Positions 12,626 to 24,000 of a stretch of 64,000 nt of DNA are shown piece by piece. Below the pieces are notes generated by a model. The model was given only the letters and a program-made list of their open reading frames with translations. It ran no database searches and had not been told where the DNA came from. The position numbers were made by a program, and so were the translations under genes. The stretch covers positions 1 through 64,000 of the forward strand of contig MU400713.1 in NCBI GenBank assembly GCA_022578965.1, given 5' to 3'. Origin of the DNA: Xylaria sp. FL1777. Its lineage: Eukaryota; Ascomycota; Sordariomycetes; Xylariales; Xylariaceae. How positions within the stretch are numbered: position 1 is the stretch's first letter; each line of letters starts with the position of its first letter.

Positions 12626-13430
12626 AGTAAAGCTAAAACTTAGTAATTACTATTAAAAGCTTACTTTAAAAGCTATTAATTTAGAATAAAAATAAACCTT
12701 TATTTATTTTGCTTAAAATAAAAAGTTAATAATATTTTAGCTAAGCAATTATATTTTAATATTTTTAGTGCTTTTTAATACTTTATTAAGTAAGTTAGCT
12801 TTTTGCTATACAATTATATTTAAAAACTTATAAAAAACTTTAATAATAGCTTTTTTAATAAATAAAATAAAAATAAAACAGAAATTTGTGCTAAAAAACG
12901 CAAAATGTTTGATTTAATAACATATAACACTATTTATGCAAACTAAACCAAAAAATACATAAAATGTAATATTAAATACTAAAAGCTTAGTTTATTACTA
13001 ATGCTGCTTTTTTTACTAAAATTTATAAATAATTTATTTATGTTTTTGTTTGCTAACTAAAATTTACTTACTTTAAATAAAAAAGCATAATAAATAAACA
13101 ATGTAAATTTTGCTAATATTTTATTACTAAAGCTTAAAGCTATAGTTAATATACTTATTTTATAAACAGCTATAATAAAGCTAACGTTTAAACTTATTAC
13201 GTAAAACATGTTTATAAGAATTCTTTTTTTAGTGCTTTTAAAAAACTGCTATAAAAACTTTTATGCTGTGTTTTTTTTTAAAAATAGCTTTAGCACTTAT
13301 GCATAAAAAAGGTAGCACTATAATAAGTTATTAAAGTATAACAAAAAAAAGCAGTGTTTTTTTATTTTTTAGCACTAAAACGTTAGCTTAAAATGCTTTT
13401 ATTATTACTAATATATTAAATTTAACACTA
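12626..13430. other. AT-rich, no feature seen
   Basis: I see no repeat, motif or credible reading frame here on either strand. Confidence 0.5.
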
Positions 13431-15200
13431 GTAAAATTTTTTGCTTTATTTTTTTCTTTTGCTATAAATTTGAAAGCTAAGCAATATATTGCTACAAAAG
13501 CTTAACAATAGCTAGTATTTTTAGTACTAAGAAATAAATTAGCAAAAGGTAAAAAATAAAAAAAAAAAGCAAATGTAAGCAATATTATAGCTAATTTTTT
13601 TAAAGCATTAAAAGCTTTTATTAGTATGCGTATATTAAATATTGCAAAGAAAAAAAGTATAAAAAAAAGTAATGCAGTTAATGCTTTATTAAAAGCTAAA
13701 GCTTTTTATAGTAAATTTAGCAGCAAAAGCAGTTTGCGTTATTATTAGTACTTTAGTATTTCAAAATAAATTAAAAAATGTTTAGCTAACTGCTTAATTA
13801 ACTATTTAGCTAATTGCTTAGTTAACTATTTAGTTAATTGCTTAGCTAACTATTTAGCTAATTATTTAGCTAGCTTTATAATTTATTAGTAAAAAACAAG
13901 AATAATTACTATAAAGTTTTTTTAATACAAACTTGTTACTTTTTATAAAGAAAAAGCCGCAAAGTTGTTTTTTTAAAAAAAGTTAAGCATAAAAATTAAC
14001 TTTTAGTTAAATTAAAAATTTAAAAAACATTAATATAGTTAATATTAATAATTATAATGCTAGTAATACTAATAAAAATATAACTATTAATAAATTAAAA
14101 GCTTAGTTAGCAAAAGAACTTAAATTACGTAAAAATAAAAATAAAGCATAATTAAAATATATTTTTTTTTAACTAGGTTTAACTAAACAAAAAAGCTGTT
14201 TATTAAGAGCTTAATATTTTTAACTAGTAGTAGCTTTTTTTGTAGAGCTTAAAAAAGCTTTAAAACTAACTAAAAACCTTTAATTTATGTTTATATAAAA
14301 GCAAATAGCACTTAAAGAAAAAAAGATCTATATTAAATAATATAACTATATATAAAATATTAGTAGGTTTAAAAATGCTATACTTATGCTTACTATAATG
14401 GCTTAAAAACTTAATTCTTTTGTTATAAACGCAAACATAAAAAAACTTAAAACTACTTTTAAGCATAGCTATGCTAAACTTATTAATAATAATTTTAAGC
14501 TTTTTGTACTTTAAGATTTGCTATTTATATTATTAGCATTTAAAAACAATAAAGCGCTGCTATTATAGCAAGTTTTAAATAAGCTAAATAAGCTAATTAT
14601 TGTTAAATTAGCTTTATTTAATAATAAAACTTTTATAAGCTTTATATTTAACTTAAGCAATAACAAAATTTTCGCAAAGCAAACTATATTAACCTATAGT
14701 AAAAGCTAAGTATTAAGCTTTAGCATTATATATATATATTATAGTTATAAATAAAATAAAGTAAACTTAGTGTTTTAATACTATAGCTACTATATATATA
14801 TATAGCTAAACTATAACTGCTTATATTAAAGCAAAAAATAAAATAGCTTATAAACTAAACGTAATTAAGCATAATTTAGCTTTATAAAAAGCATTACTTT
14901 TTATAAGATTTAATATTTAAATAAGTATTAAAATTCTTAGTAACTTTTAATTATTACTTGTTAAACATAAAAATAAAGTTTTACTTAAAAATAATTTAAA
15001 TGTTTTAATATTAAGTATATATTTTAGCTTTAATTTAGCTTAAAAAATTAAAATAAAAAAAAAGTCTTTATATATATTATATTACTTAGAACTAATAGCT
15101 TTAAAAAGCTATGCTAAAAGTAATTTAATTTTTTACGTAAGTAAAAGCCGTGCTAAAGCTAAATAAAAACGTTTTTATTAACTGCTTGCTACTATATTTT
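13430..15200 (+). pseudogene. Unidentified coding-like relic, heavily mutated
   Basis: On the plus strand several adjacent windows read as protein when TAA/TAG codons are taken as mutated Gln or Trp codons. Examples are around 13590-13780, which is rich in Ala, Lys and Ser, and 14100-14700. Residue use includes Ala, Ser, Val and Leu, which is richer than background. I do not recognise the family. A short part, about 13590-13655, is also found at 52195-52260, so this is probably repeat-derived. No full frame or start can be assigned. Confidence 0.3.
13782..13880. repeat. 24-bp tandem repeat, about four units
   Basis: A 24-bp unit of the form TAGCTAAYTGCTTARTTAACTATT is repeated about four times. 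Variants differ only at R/Y transition sites. It sits within the coding-like relic and its period is eight codons, so it may be a former protein repeat. Confidence 0.75.
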
Positions 15201-17960
15201 ATACTTTTTTTTTAGCTAACTATATTAAGTACTACTGCTTAAAAATTGCATTGCTTAATTTTTATTTAATATTATTGCTTTTACTGCTTATATTTTTGCT
15301 TGCTATATAAGCATAGCTTTTTATTACTTAAATTGTATGCTAATAGTTTATAAATAAGTTTTTCTTAAGCTAGTTTTAAAGCTTTAGTATATTAACAATA
15401 GTTTGCAATCTTGTTTTTTGTATAGTTATTAGCGCAGTTTTTTTTAATAAATAACCTTTTAAATAAATAATATTCTTGCTTGTTAAATTGTTGGCTATTT
15501 GCTTACGTAGTATTTTTATAGCAGCATTAATATATAGTTAAGTTTAAGTTAGCTTTGTTATAAATCGCACAAAGCAATAAATAAAAATATCTTTAGCTAG
15601 CTTATATGCTTAAATAGCTTTTAAGCATTTTGCTGCTTAAGCTAAATAGTTATTTTAATAAAAAAGGCATTTAGCTACTTTTTTTTTAGTTTGCATAAAA
15701 CATAAGTTTGCTTTATTTTTAGCGTGTTTTAAAAATTTACACTAGCTGCATTTTTGCTTATTTTTATATATGCTAGCTTAGTAGCCTTATTTTTAGCAGT
15801 TATAGCATTAAGTTACTACTACATTTATAAAGTAAAAAGCTACTTAAAAATAGCAATAGTTTTAAAAAAGTTTTTTAATGCACGCTATATTTACATTTTT
15901 TGTAGTTATAACTTTAATATATACTAAGCATATCTTTTGCTTGCGCTATAGCAAGCAAAGTAAAAAAAACAGCTTTTTAATTTTTAGCTTTTAATTAGCT
16001 AGCTTAAATTAAGCTAGCATTTTTTTCTTTTTTATTTTTAGCACTAAAAGTCTTTACATAATTAACTTAAATATATACTTTAAGTAATATTTTTAATTTC
16101 TTTTAAATTAATTATTAATAATAAATAAACAAATATAATAGTTAAAAAGCTTAGCTATACTTTATTAATTATTGTTAAACTATAACAAACTAATAAAACA
16201 TTTAATATACTTTTTGCATTTTTGCTAATTATATTAAAACTATAAATATTAAAAAAGTTTATATAGCAGCAAAATATAAAAGAACTGCTTTTACTAAAGC
16301 ATAAAAGATTTATTTGCTTTATAAAAAAAAATAATAAAAAGTTAGCTAATATAATTAATAAATTATTTATTATTACTACTTATATAAACAATTGTTTTAT
16401 AATCTTAAATATAAATAAAAATATACAAGCATTTTTTAAGAAACTTTTTTTAGCAATTTATTAAAAATAAAAATAAACATAAACAGTTTAAAAGCTTATT
16501 AAGTTTAAGCATATAAAAGTAATTATTGCTAGTTTTAGCAGTATTACTTAACATAATACGTTTTAGTTATTTGCTTTTAAAGCTAAAAAAACTATTTATT
16601 TTATGTTTATTTGCTTGTTTTTTTATTTCTTTTAATAAAAATAGCTACTAATTACAAAAAAATTTTTAGCTAGTATAATAAAGGCTTTTTTACTTAAACA
16701 TACTTTAGCCTTAAAAAATATCGCAAAAACTTTATAACAAAAAGTAATTAAACTGCATTTAGTTATATAAAAGTATTTATTTTTAGTTTACTTAATAAAA
16801 TATTGCAACTAGAATTAGCTTAATATTAATTTTAAAAAGCTTAACAAAAATGTTTTACTATAGCATGTTATTTTTTTGTTATATGCTTTTTACTAAGCTT
16901 ATTTTTTTGAATTTTAAAAAGAGCTTATAGCATTAAAGCAGCTTATATACTTAAACGGAAAAAATAATGCAAAACTTATTAAAAATTTAACTAAGCTTTG
17001 TTTTGCTAATTAAATACTATAAAATTTAAAACTAAAAAACAAACAAATCTATATATTGCTGCTTTTTTTAAAAATATTATAATTAGTTAAATAGCATAGC
17101 AGCTAATATATTAATGCTATAAATAAAGATTTTAAGCTAAAAAAAAAAAAAAAAAAGGAAAAAAAAGCTTAATAATTAAAACAGAATATATAAAGCTTAT
17201 TATAAGCGCTAATTTATTAGTACTACTATAAGTAGTTTAAGCGCTAGTTTTAGTAATTTATGCGCTAATTATATTAGCTTATATATAAGTTATTATAAAA
17301 AGCATAATATATATTAAGCGTATTTATAGTTTAGCTATAAAAGTACTTCTAAAAAGTAAAGCAATTATTGCACAATAAAATAAATACTAATTATATTATA
17401 AAAAAGCGCTTATTAACTAAACTAACTAATCTTTATAATAAAACAGCTATATAATTAGCATTTGTTTTATAAAGCTATAAAAAAAACTAGTATTAAAAAC
17501 ATAATAATTTCTTATGCTAAGTTTACTTAATAAAAACTAAAGAAAATTTCAAGTATATAGCAAATAATAAAAGATTAAAAATATATGTTTTAGCATTTAA
17601 ATACTAAAAAAAATAACCTTTTTTTATATAATTACTTTAGAAATACTTTTTAAAGCTAGTTTTAAGTTTTATATTTATTTATTGCTATTTTTTATTATTT
17701 ACTTTTATTGTGCTATATATTTTTTATGTTTTAGTTTATATAAACACTTTTTTGCTTTTAAGTGCTTATATAGTTTTATTTTTTTAAACTTGCTTTAGTT
17801 CATTTTTTAGTTAAAACATTATTTAAACATACATTAGTTTTTAATTAAATTTATTATATTTGCATAGCTATTTTTAATATTTACTATTGTTAATATATTT
17901 GCTACTACTAATAGCAATAAATTCTAGTTTTTTATTTTTTATATTTATTATTTTAGTATA
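15201..17960. other. Degraded sequence without identified feature
   Basis: This is AT-rich sequence with scattered coding-like patches (for example 16.4-17.0 kb) that I cannot assign. There are no internal repeats longer than about 50 bp that I could see, no LTR ends and no RNA gene. Confidence 0.45.
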
Positions 17961-19094
17961 AGTAACACTTTTTTGCTTATATTATAAATTGTAGTTTTTG
18001 CAGTTTTTTATTAAACATTTTATATTTTATAATGTTTTATTTATAGCGTAAACCTTATATATATATTTATTTGTTTTATAACTATAAATTTATTCTTTAA
18101 AAAAACAAAATATTAATTACGTTTAGTTTTTTTTAATGCATAAATGTTGTTTATAGCATAATAAATAACGTTAGCTTGCATTTTTGCTTTTTTTAAGCTA
18201 ATAAGTTAAGTTTTTTTTGTATAAAATAACATTAATTTATTATAAATAAAAGCTTTAAAAAAAGAATAGTTATTGCTAAGCTTATAGTATTAAAAAGTAT
18301 TTTTTAAAACTAGCTAAGTTGTAGCTTTATAAAAGCACTAGCTTAAATATTCTTAAAACAGTAAATAGGTTTTTATTAACGTTTAGTAAAATACAGAACT
18401 TATATTCTTTTTACGTTAATAATAAGCTATAAATTTTATACAAACAAAAGAATAATAAAAATAATAAGCAAAGGTTTTGCAATAAAAAGAAAAAAGCGCT
18501 AAAACAATATAAACAAAAAAACAACCGGAAAAACAACATATATTATACATAAAACTTATTTTTGCTTTATAGTACTTAAAAAATATTATATAATTTAGAA
18601 ACATTTTTATAAAAAAACTAAAATTAGTAATAATTTAACGTAAGGTATTTTATATAAAGTATATAGTAAAATTTTACCTTTTTTTAAAGCAGTACTTTTT
18701 TAGCCTACTGTTTATATTAATAATAATGCTATTAATACTAAAAATAAAGTTATTAATAAAAAAAAGTTATGCTTTTATATTTATTGCTTTATTAGTAATA
18801 TAACATAAAACAATATTTAAAAGAATATATAAGTTAAATATATATAAGCAATATAATAGTAAGGCCTTTTTTAAGGGAATTAAGTATAAATAAAATAAAA
18901 AAAAACGAGCAAAAAAGCAAAAAAGCTTATAGCTATATAAGTTATATAAGCAAAAGATTTTGTAAGCAGAAATACTTATAACAAAAGAAACAAAAGTATA
19001 TTAAAAGGGCTTATAATATACTAAAAAGTTTAAAAAGCTATAATAAGAATAGTAGCTATAGTAAAAAAAAGCAAAAGGGCGTTAAGTTAGCTTA

Positions 19095-19200
19095 TGTTAG
19101 TATAAATCTTGGAAAAAAAGAAGAAAAAAAAGAAAAAAAAAGAAACAAAGGGAAAAAAAAAAGAAAAAAAAAGAAAAAAAAAGAGAAAAAAGAGAAAAAT
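19095..19200. repeat. Polypurine (A/G) tract
   Basis: About 100 bases are nearly all A and G on the plus strand (runs of AAAAAG with GGG and GAG interruptions). The apparent minus-strand open frame 19087-19323 arises from this tract and is not a gene. It lies just left of the first unit of the 94-bp family. Confidence 0.75.
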
Positions 19201-19243
19201 AATAAAAGCAAAGTAAGCTGTAGTAAGAAAAAAAACAAAAGAA

Positions 19244-20000
19244 ATAGCTGATATATTTTTTATAAGGTGCGTAAAGAAAGTGCTTATGCTTTTTGCAGCA
19301 ATACGTTTATATATTATATGCATAAAAAAAAAGGAAAAAACATATGTATTTTTTATTTAGTATATATATAAGCTATTTATGCTTATTGCTATAATAAGTT
19401 TATGTAATATTTATTTAAGTACTTATAAAAAAAGGTAAGAAATAATAGATATGCTTTTATTTGCGTTTATAATAAAGCTGCTTTTTTGTTTGCTATAATA
19501 ATACGTTTGCGTGTTATATATGTAAAAAAGAAAGAAATAGCTGATGTACTTTTAATGGCGTATATAATAAAGTTGCTTTTGCTTTTTGTAGCAACGCGTG
19601 CATTTATGTGTTATGTATATAAAAAAGAAAATAGCTAATGTACTTTTAATGGCATACGTAATAAAGTTGCTTTTGCTTTTTATAGCAACGCGTGCATTTA
19701 TGTGTTATATGTATAAAAAAAGAAATAGCTAATATATTTTTAATAGCATACGCAATAAAGTTGCTTTTGCTTTTTGTAGTAACGCGTGTATTTATATATT
19801 ATATATATAAAAAAAGAAATAGCTAATGTATTTTTAATAGCATATGCAATAAAGTTATTTTTGCTTTCTGTAATAACGCGTGCATTTGTGTGTTATATGT
19901 GTAAAAAAAGAAACAGCTAATGCACTTTTAATAGTGTGCGTAATAAAGTTGCTTTTGCTTTTTATAGCAATGCGTGCATATATTATAAACTTATTGCTGC
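19244..20000. repeat. 94-bp tandem repeat array (copy A)
   Basis: Units start at 19535, 19629, 19723, 19817 and 19911, exactly 94 bp apart. A diverged unit lies at about 19244-19335. Each carries AAATAGCTRATGTAYTTTTAATGGC, RTAATAAAGTTGCTTTTGC and a GCAACGCGTGCATTTATGTGTTATATGT-like segment, here described only in pieces. This array is among the more G+C-rich sequence of the window and keeps ACGCGTGC intact in several units. Copy B at about 54260-54720 has fewer, more degraded units, so copy number changed after the duplication. Confidence 0.88.
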
Positions 20001-20059
20001 TTATTATAAATAAAGGTGCTTTTTTTATATAAGCTTTGCTTTTAAACCTTGTAAAATAT

Positions 20060-20330
20060 ACTTTTTTTGTTTTTTAATAAAACAAACAGTACTAATTACT
20101 ACGTGTTGTTTTTTAACCTTTTTAAACCTATTGTTTGTTTTTTAATAAGCAAACAGCACTAATTATTATGCGTTGCTTTTTAACCTTTTTAAACCTATTG
20201 TTTGTTTTTTAACAAGCAAACAGCACTAATTATTACGTGTTGCTTTTTAACTTTTTTAAACCTATTGTCCGTTTTTTAATAAGCAAACAGCGCTAATTAT
20301 TACGCATTGCTTTTTAACTCTTTTTATTAT
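20060..20330. repeat. 67-bp tandem repeat array (copy A)
   Basis: About four units with a 67-bp period (CCTATTG at 20127, 20194 and 20261). Each includes a short inverted pair, TTGTTTGTTTTTTAATAAGC followed by AAACAGC, then ACTAATTATTACGYGTTGC. Copy B carries only about two units (about 54800-54950). Confidence 0.85.
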
Positions 20331-20337
20331 ATTTTTT

Positions 20338-20738
20338 GTTCTTAAATATATATTAGTAGTAAAAACAAGTTTTTTTTTTTTTCTTTTAAAGACTTTCTTT
20401 TTAATTGAATTAATTTAACAAGTACTAAAAAATTAGTGCTGCAGCATAAGTAAATAAAAAAGGAAAAAAAAGAAAAAAGTTTTTTTTTTTTTTTTTTAGT
20501 ATTAATAAGAAAATATTTAAACAAAAAATAACTTTAGATCTTTTTATAAAAAACTATAAGCAACATAGTTTTTAGTATAATACTATAGCTATATATAATA
20601 AGCGTTAATAAAGGCTTATATAAACATAAAGCATTTGCTTATTTTATTTTTACTTTAAATTCTTTAGCGTTATAACTATTAGAAATATGGTTAGTTTATT
20701 TAGCGCTAAAAGGATTTAAAGGTATATTAAGCAAATAC
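20338..20738. repeat. Satellite-like insert, left part (176-bp unit)
   Basis: This block is absent from copy B. Its right part (about 20600-20738) matches about 43470-43600, sharing TTATAACTATTAGAAATATGG-type sequence and TTAGCGCTAAAAGGATTTAAA. If element I and one target duplication are removed, AAGCAAATAC joins directly to the AAAAAAAGATTTTTACTTTAAA stretch from 43429. That junction matches AAGCAAATATAAAAAAAA at about 43595, i.e. the next unit of a roughly 176-bp tandem repeat. Element I therefore landed inside this small satellite. Confidence 0.75.
20735..20738. repeat. Target-site duplication of element I, left
   Basis: ATAC here matches ATAC at 43425-43428 just outside the other LTR. 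A fifth base may also match (AATAC), depending on whether the LTR end is placed before or after an ambiguous A. Confidence 0.65.
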
Positions 20739-21042
20739 TAAAGTAAAGTAAAGTAGCTAAATGAGCTAACTAGCTAGTTGAAGTAAGTTTAAGCTAAGTT
20801 ATATAGTAGGAATAAAAATATAAATATTGCACTAAATTTTAAAGTATAGACTTAATAATAACGCACAATAAAATGGAAATTAGCTATAGTTGCTTTATTT
20901 ATATTGTTAGATAGCTCTTTAATTAATTGTTTAATTTTTTAATTTATATATGGCTTAATTGCTTAAATGCATAAGTTATAACTTATTTTCTTACAATTAA
21001 AGTAGTATAATGGATTTTACGCAATCGTACTGCTTTATTTTA
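20739..21042 (+). repeat. 5' LTR of element I
   Basis: The LTR is 304 bp and collinear without gaps with 43121-43424. It begins TAAAGTAAAGTAAAGTAGC and ends in TTTTA. TA at both ends fits an original TG...CA turned to TA...TA by transitions. Its first half keeps more G+C than the other LTR (AAATGAGC, GTTGAAGTAAG, ATAGTAGG), while its last half is more mutated. Confidence 0.9.
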
Positions 21043-24000
21043 TTAGTGTTCTTAGTAAAGCTAATTTTTTACTTACTACAAATAATATTATAAAACTAAC
21101 AAACAAGCAATTTATTATTGTTAACTTATATGTTTAATTTATTTATTTATTAATTGTTATAATTTTTATAAGCAGAACATAATATATTATATTTAGCTGC
21201 TTTAGCTAATAATAAGCAAAGCTTGCTTAACGTAAGCAGTTTAATTATAATTAGCAATAAACGTTTAAGCTAATAGCTTTTAATTATTAAAGCTTAAAAC
21301 GAACGTATAAAAATGTTAAACTGTTTTTTTTGGTTTAGTTTATAAAGCGCTTCTATTTTTTCTAGCAAAACAACAATTAAGTGTTAAAATGCTAGCATAA
21401 TTTTTAAGATAGCACAGCTAAAAAACTGTTCGTTAAAAACCCGTAAAGAGCTAAAAAAAAAAAGTTTTTACTAAAAAGCTAGTGCTTTATAAAAAAAAAA
21501 GCACAATTGCTTTTATATAAGCAAAAAAAAACAAAAAACAAGCTTAAAAAAAATAAAAGTTGCTAAAACTTTTAAAAGCTATAATGCAAGCAAATTTAAC
21601 GCTTATTTATACTAAATAAATCTAGGTTTATATATTAATATATAAAGCTATTAATAATTAAAAATACATTTTGTTTTTTAAGCTAATATAGTTTTTTATT
21701 AAAAAATAAAAAGCAAGGTTTTTTAGGTGTAAACTAGCTATTGCTTAAAAACTTTACGCAAAACGCAGCTATTACTTTTTTATAGCATTTATTATTAAAT
21801 AAAAAAGCCTTAAAAAAAAAAAAAAAGCATGCTACTTTTATAAGTAAAAAGCTATAAAAAAATAAAGCCTGCTTAATAAAACTTATATAAAGCAAAGCAA
21901 GCTAAACTAAAAAACAAAGAAACTAAACGTTATAAAGCATACAAAAAAATAAAAGCGCACAAAAAACAAAAATATAAAAGCATTTAAAAAAAAACTTAAA
22001 AGGCTATAAAAAACAAGCTAGCAGTTTTTATAAATGCAAACAAAAAAAATCGTTAAGTTTTTTAAAAAAGAAGTCTAAAAAAACAGCACAAAAAAACTTA
22101 AATATTTAAAATACTTAAAAACTTTTAGCACTTTATACTTTTTTTTTTTTTAAACTTATACTTTTATTTAACTTACTTTTACTATTTCTTTTAGCTTACT
22201 TTTATTATTTTTTATAGCTTACTTTTTTTATTACTTTTATATAAACTTTATTTTAATTTATTATATAGCTTAAAAGTTTAAAAACTATAGCTTAGTTAAG
22301 TAATTTAGCTATAAAAAATTATTAGATCTTTTTATTTTAATATATAAAAAACATTAAAACTACTTATAAACAAAAAAAATAAAAATAATTAGCTTATTGT
22401 TTTTAAAAAATATTAAAGCAACTTTATTTAGTTTAAGCTATTTTAATAATAAGCATAATACTAAAATTAAACTATTATTTATGCTTTTTAACCTAAAGTT
22501 AAACTAGTATTTACTGTTTAATAAGTTAAAAGTAAACAAATAGCTAAACAATTTAAATGCTTTTTTTTACGCAAAGCATTTTAAAAACATTAATAAAATT
22601 AAACAAGTTCTTATTTATTGCAATACTTTTTAAACAAAGAAAATAGTAAAAATAATACTAAAAAATTATTTATTATAAATTAAAGCTTATAAACTGCTTA
22701 AGCAAAAGTTTAAGCTTTAAAACTTTAAGCAAAATAAGTTTACTATTGCTATATTGTAAGATTTTAAAGCTTGCTTAAAAGCTATATATTTTACTAATTT
22801 TAAAACTTATTTTTTTTAGCATTAAGTATATATTAAGAATATTAAGGCTTAAAAAGATTACTATTTTAATTTTTAACTTACTTAAAGTTTGCTTAAAAAG
22901 CTAAATTGGAATATTATTAATAAAATAATAAAGTTCTTTAAAAAGTTATATAATAACTTAAACAAGATGTTTTATAAAAACTTTTATAAAACATTAAACA
23001 ACTAAATTAATAAAAAGTTTAAGCTAGATTTTTATTCTAAAAAAACAAAAAAAACACGCAAAGCATAAAAAAAAGTTAATTATTTATATAATTATAATTT
23101 TAACAAGCTTTTATATATTGCTATTAATACTGCTAAGCTAGCTATTAATATAACTATACTAGCTGCTAAAACAGTTATTATTAAAAAATAGCAAGTAAAA
23201 TTAGCTTAATACTTTATTTATAATTAAAACATAAATAATATTACTAAGTAAATATAGCAGTTAAAATTAAAACAAAAAAATGCAGCAATTATAAAAAAAA
23301 AACTAAAAAAAATGCTAAAAAAACTGCAAAATTAATATGTTTAGCTAATTAATTAAAAACTATAAGCACTGCAATATTATAAAATTAATATAAACTTATT
23401 AAAAAAGCAAATGTTTAGCATTAATGCTATAACTTCTAAATATTTACAAAAAAATAAATACAACTTTAAAAAATAAAAATAAAGCAAACAATTGTTTAAT
23501 TTTTTATAACAAATAAAGTTAAACAATTTTTATTTAGCAAAAAAAACTATTTGTTAAAAATATAGCATAAATAATTACTACGTTTATAAATGCAGCTTTA
23601 CTTATAAATTAAAAAAGAAAAACATTATACATTAGAACTTTAAATAGTGCTTAAAAAAGCTAAAATTTTTTGTAAGCCTTAAATGCATAAAAGTTCTCTT
23701 TAAAGTTATAAAGATTAGCAAAAATAAAAAAGGAATTTTTAATGCTGCAATAAAGTAAATATATAACTTTGTTTTAAGCAATAATAAACTGCTTAAGCAG
23801 AAAGCTTATTATTAACTGCAGAAAAAAAACTTTATTTTAAATAATAAAGATTTAAATGCTAAAATAAAAAGCAAATAAAGAGGTTAAAAAAAAAAAAAAC
23901 TTTATTAGCTAAATAATAAGCAGCTAAACTAATTTTTAAATAAAAAAACTAATAATTAAACTAGTACGCTTTATAAAATAAAACTAACAAAGGCTTACAA

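Larger units (their letters stand above)
17965..20337. repeat. Segmental duplication copy A, left part
   Basis: Two blocks match copy B in the same order and orientation. About 17985-18235 matches about 52390-52630 (shared AATTACGTTTAGTTTTTTTT and TTTTTGCTTTTTTTAAGCTA). About 19215-20337 matches about 54240-54950. Between them the copies differ: 980 bp here against 1.6 kb in B. The homology stops at about 20337 and resumes at about 43686, where copy B is continuous (near 54950). The sequence between was therefore inserted into copy A. Confidence 0.8.

Noticed and set aside
14266..14466. 66-codon minus-strand frame
   Set aside because: Its length is expected by chance and its composition is background. 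The plus strand reads more like a relic coding sequence here.
19087..19323. Minus-strand 78-codon frame
   Set aside because: It comes from the polypurine tract and the first 94-bp unit. Codons are mostly TTT and TTC.
19535..20000. Regular repeats resembling a CRISPR array
   Set aside because: The whole 94-bp unit repeats with no variable spacers, and the context is eukaryotic and RIP-mutated.
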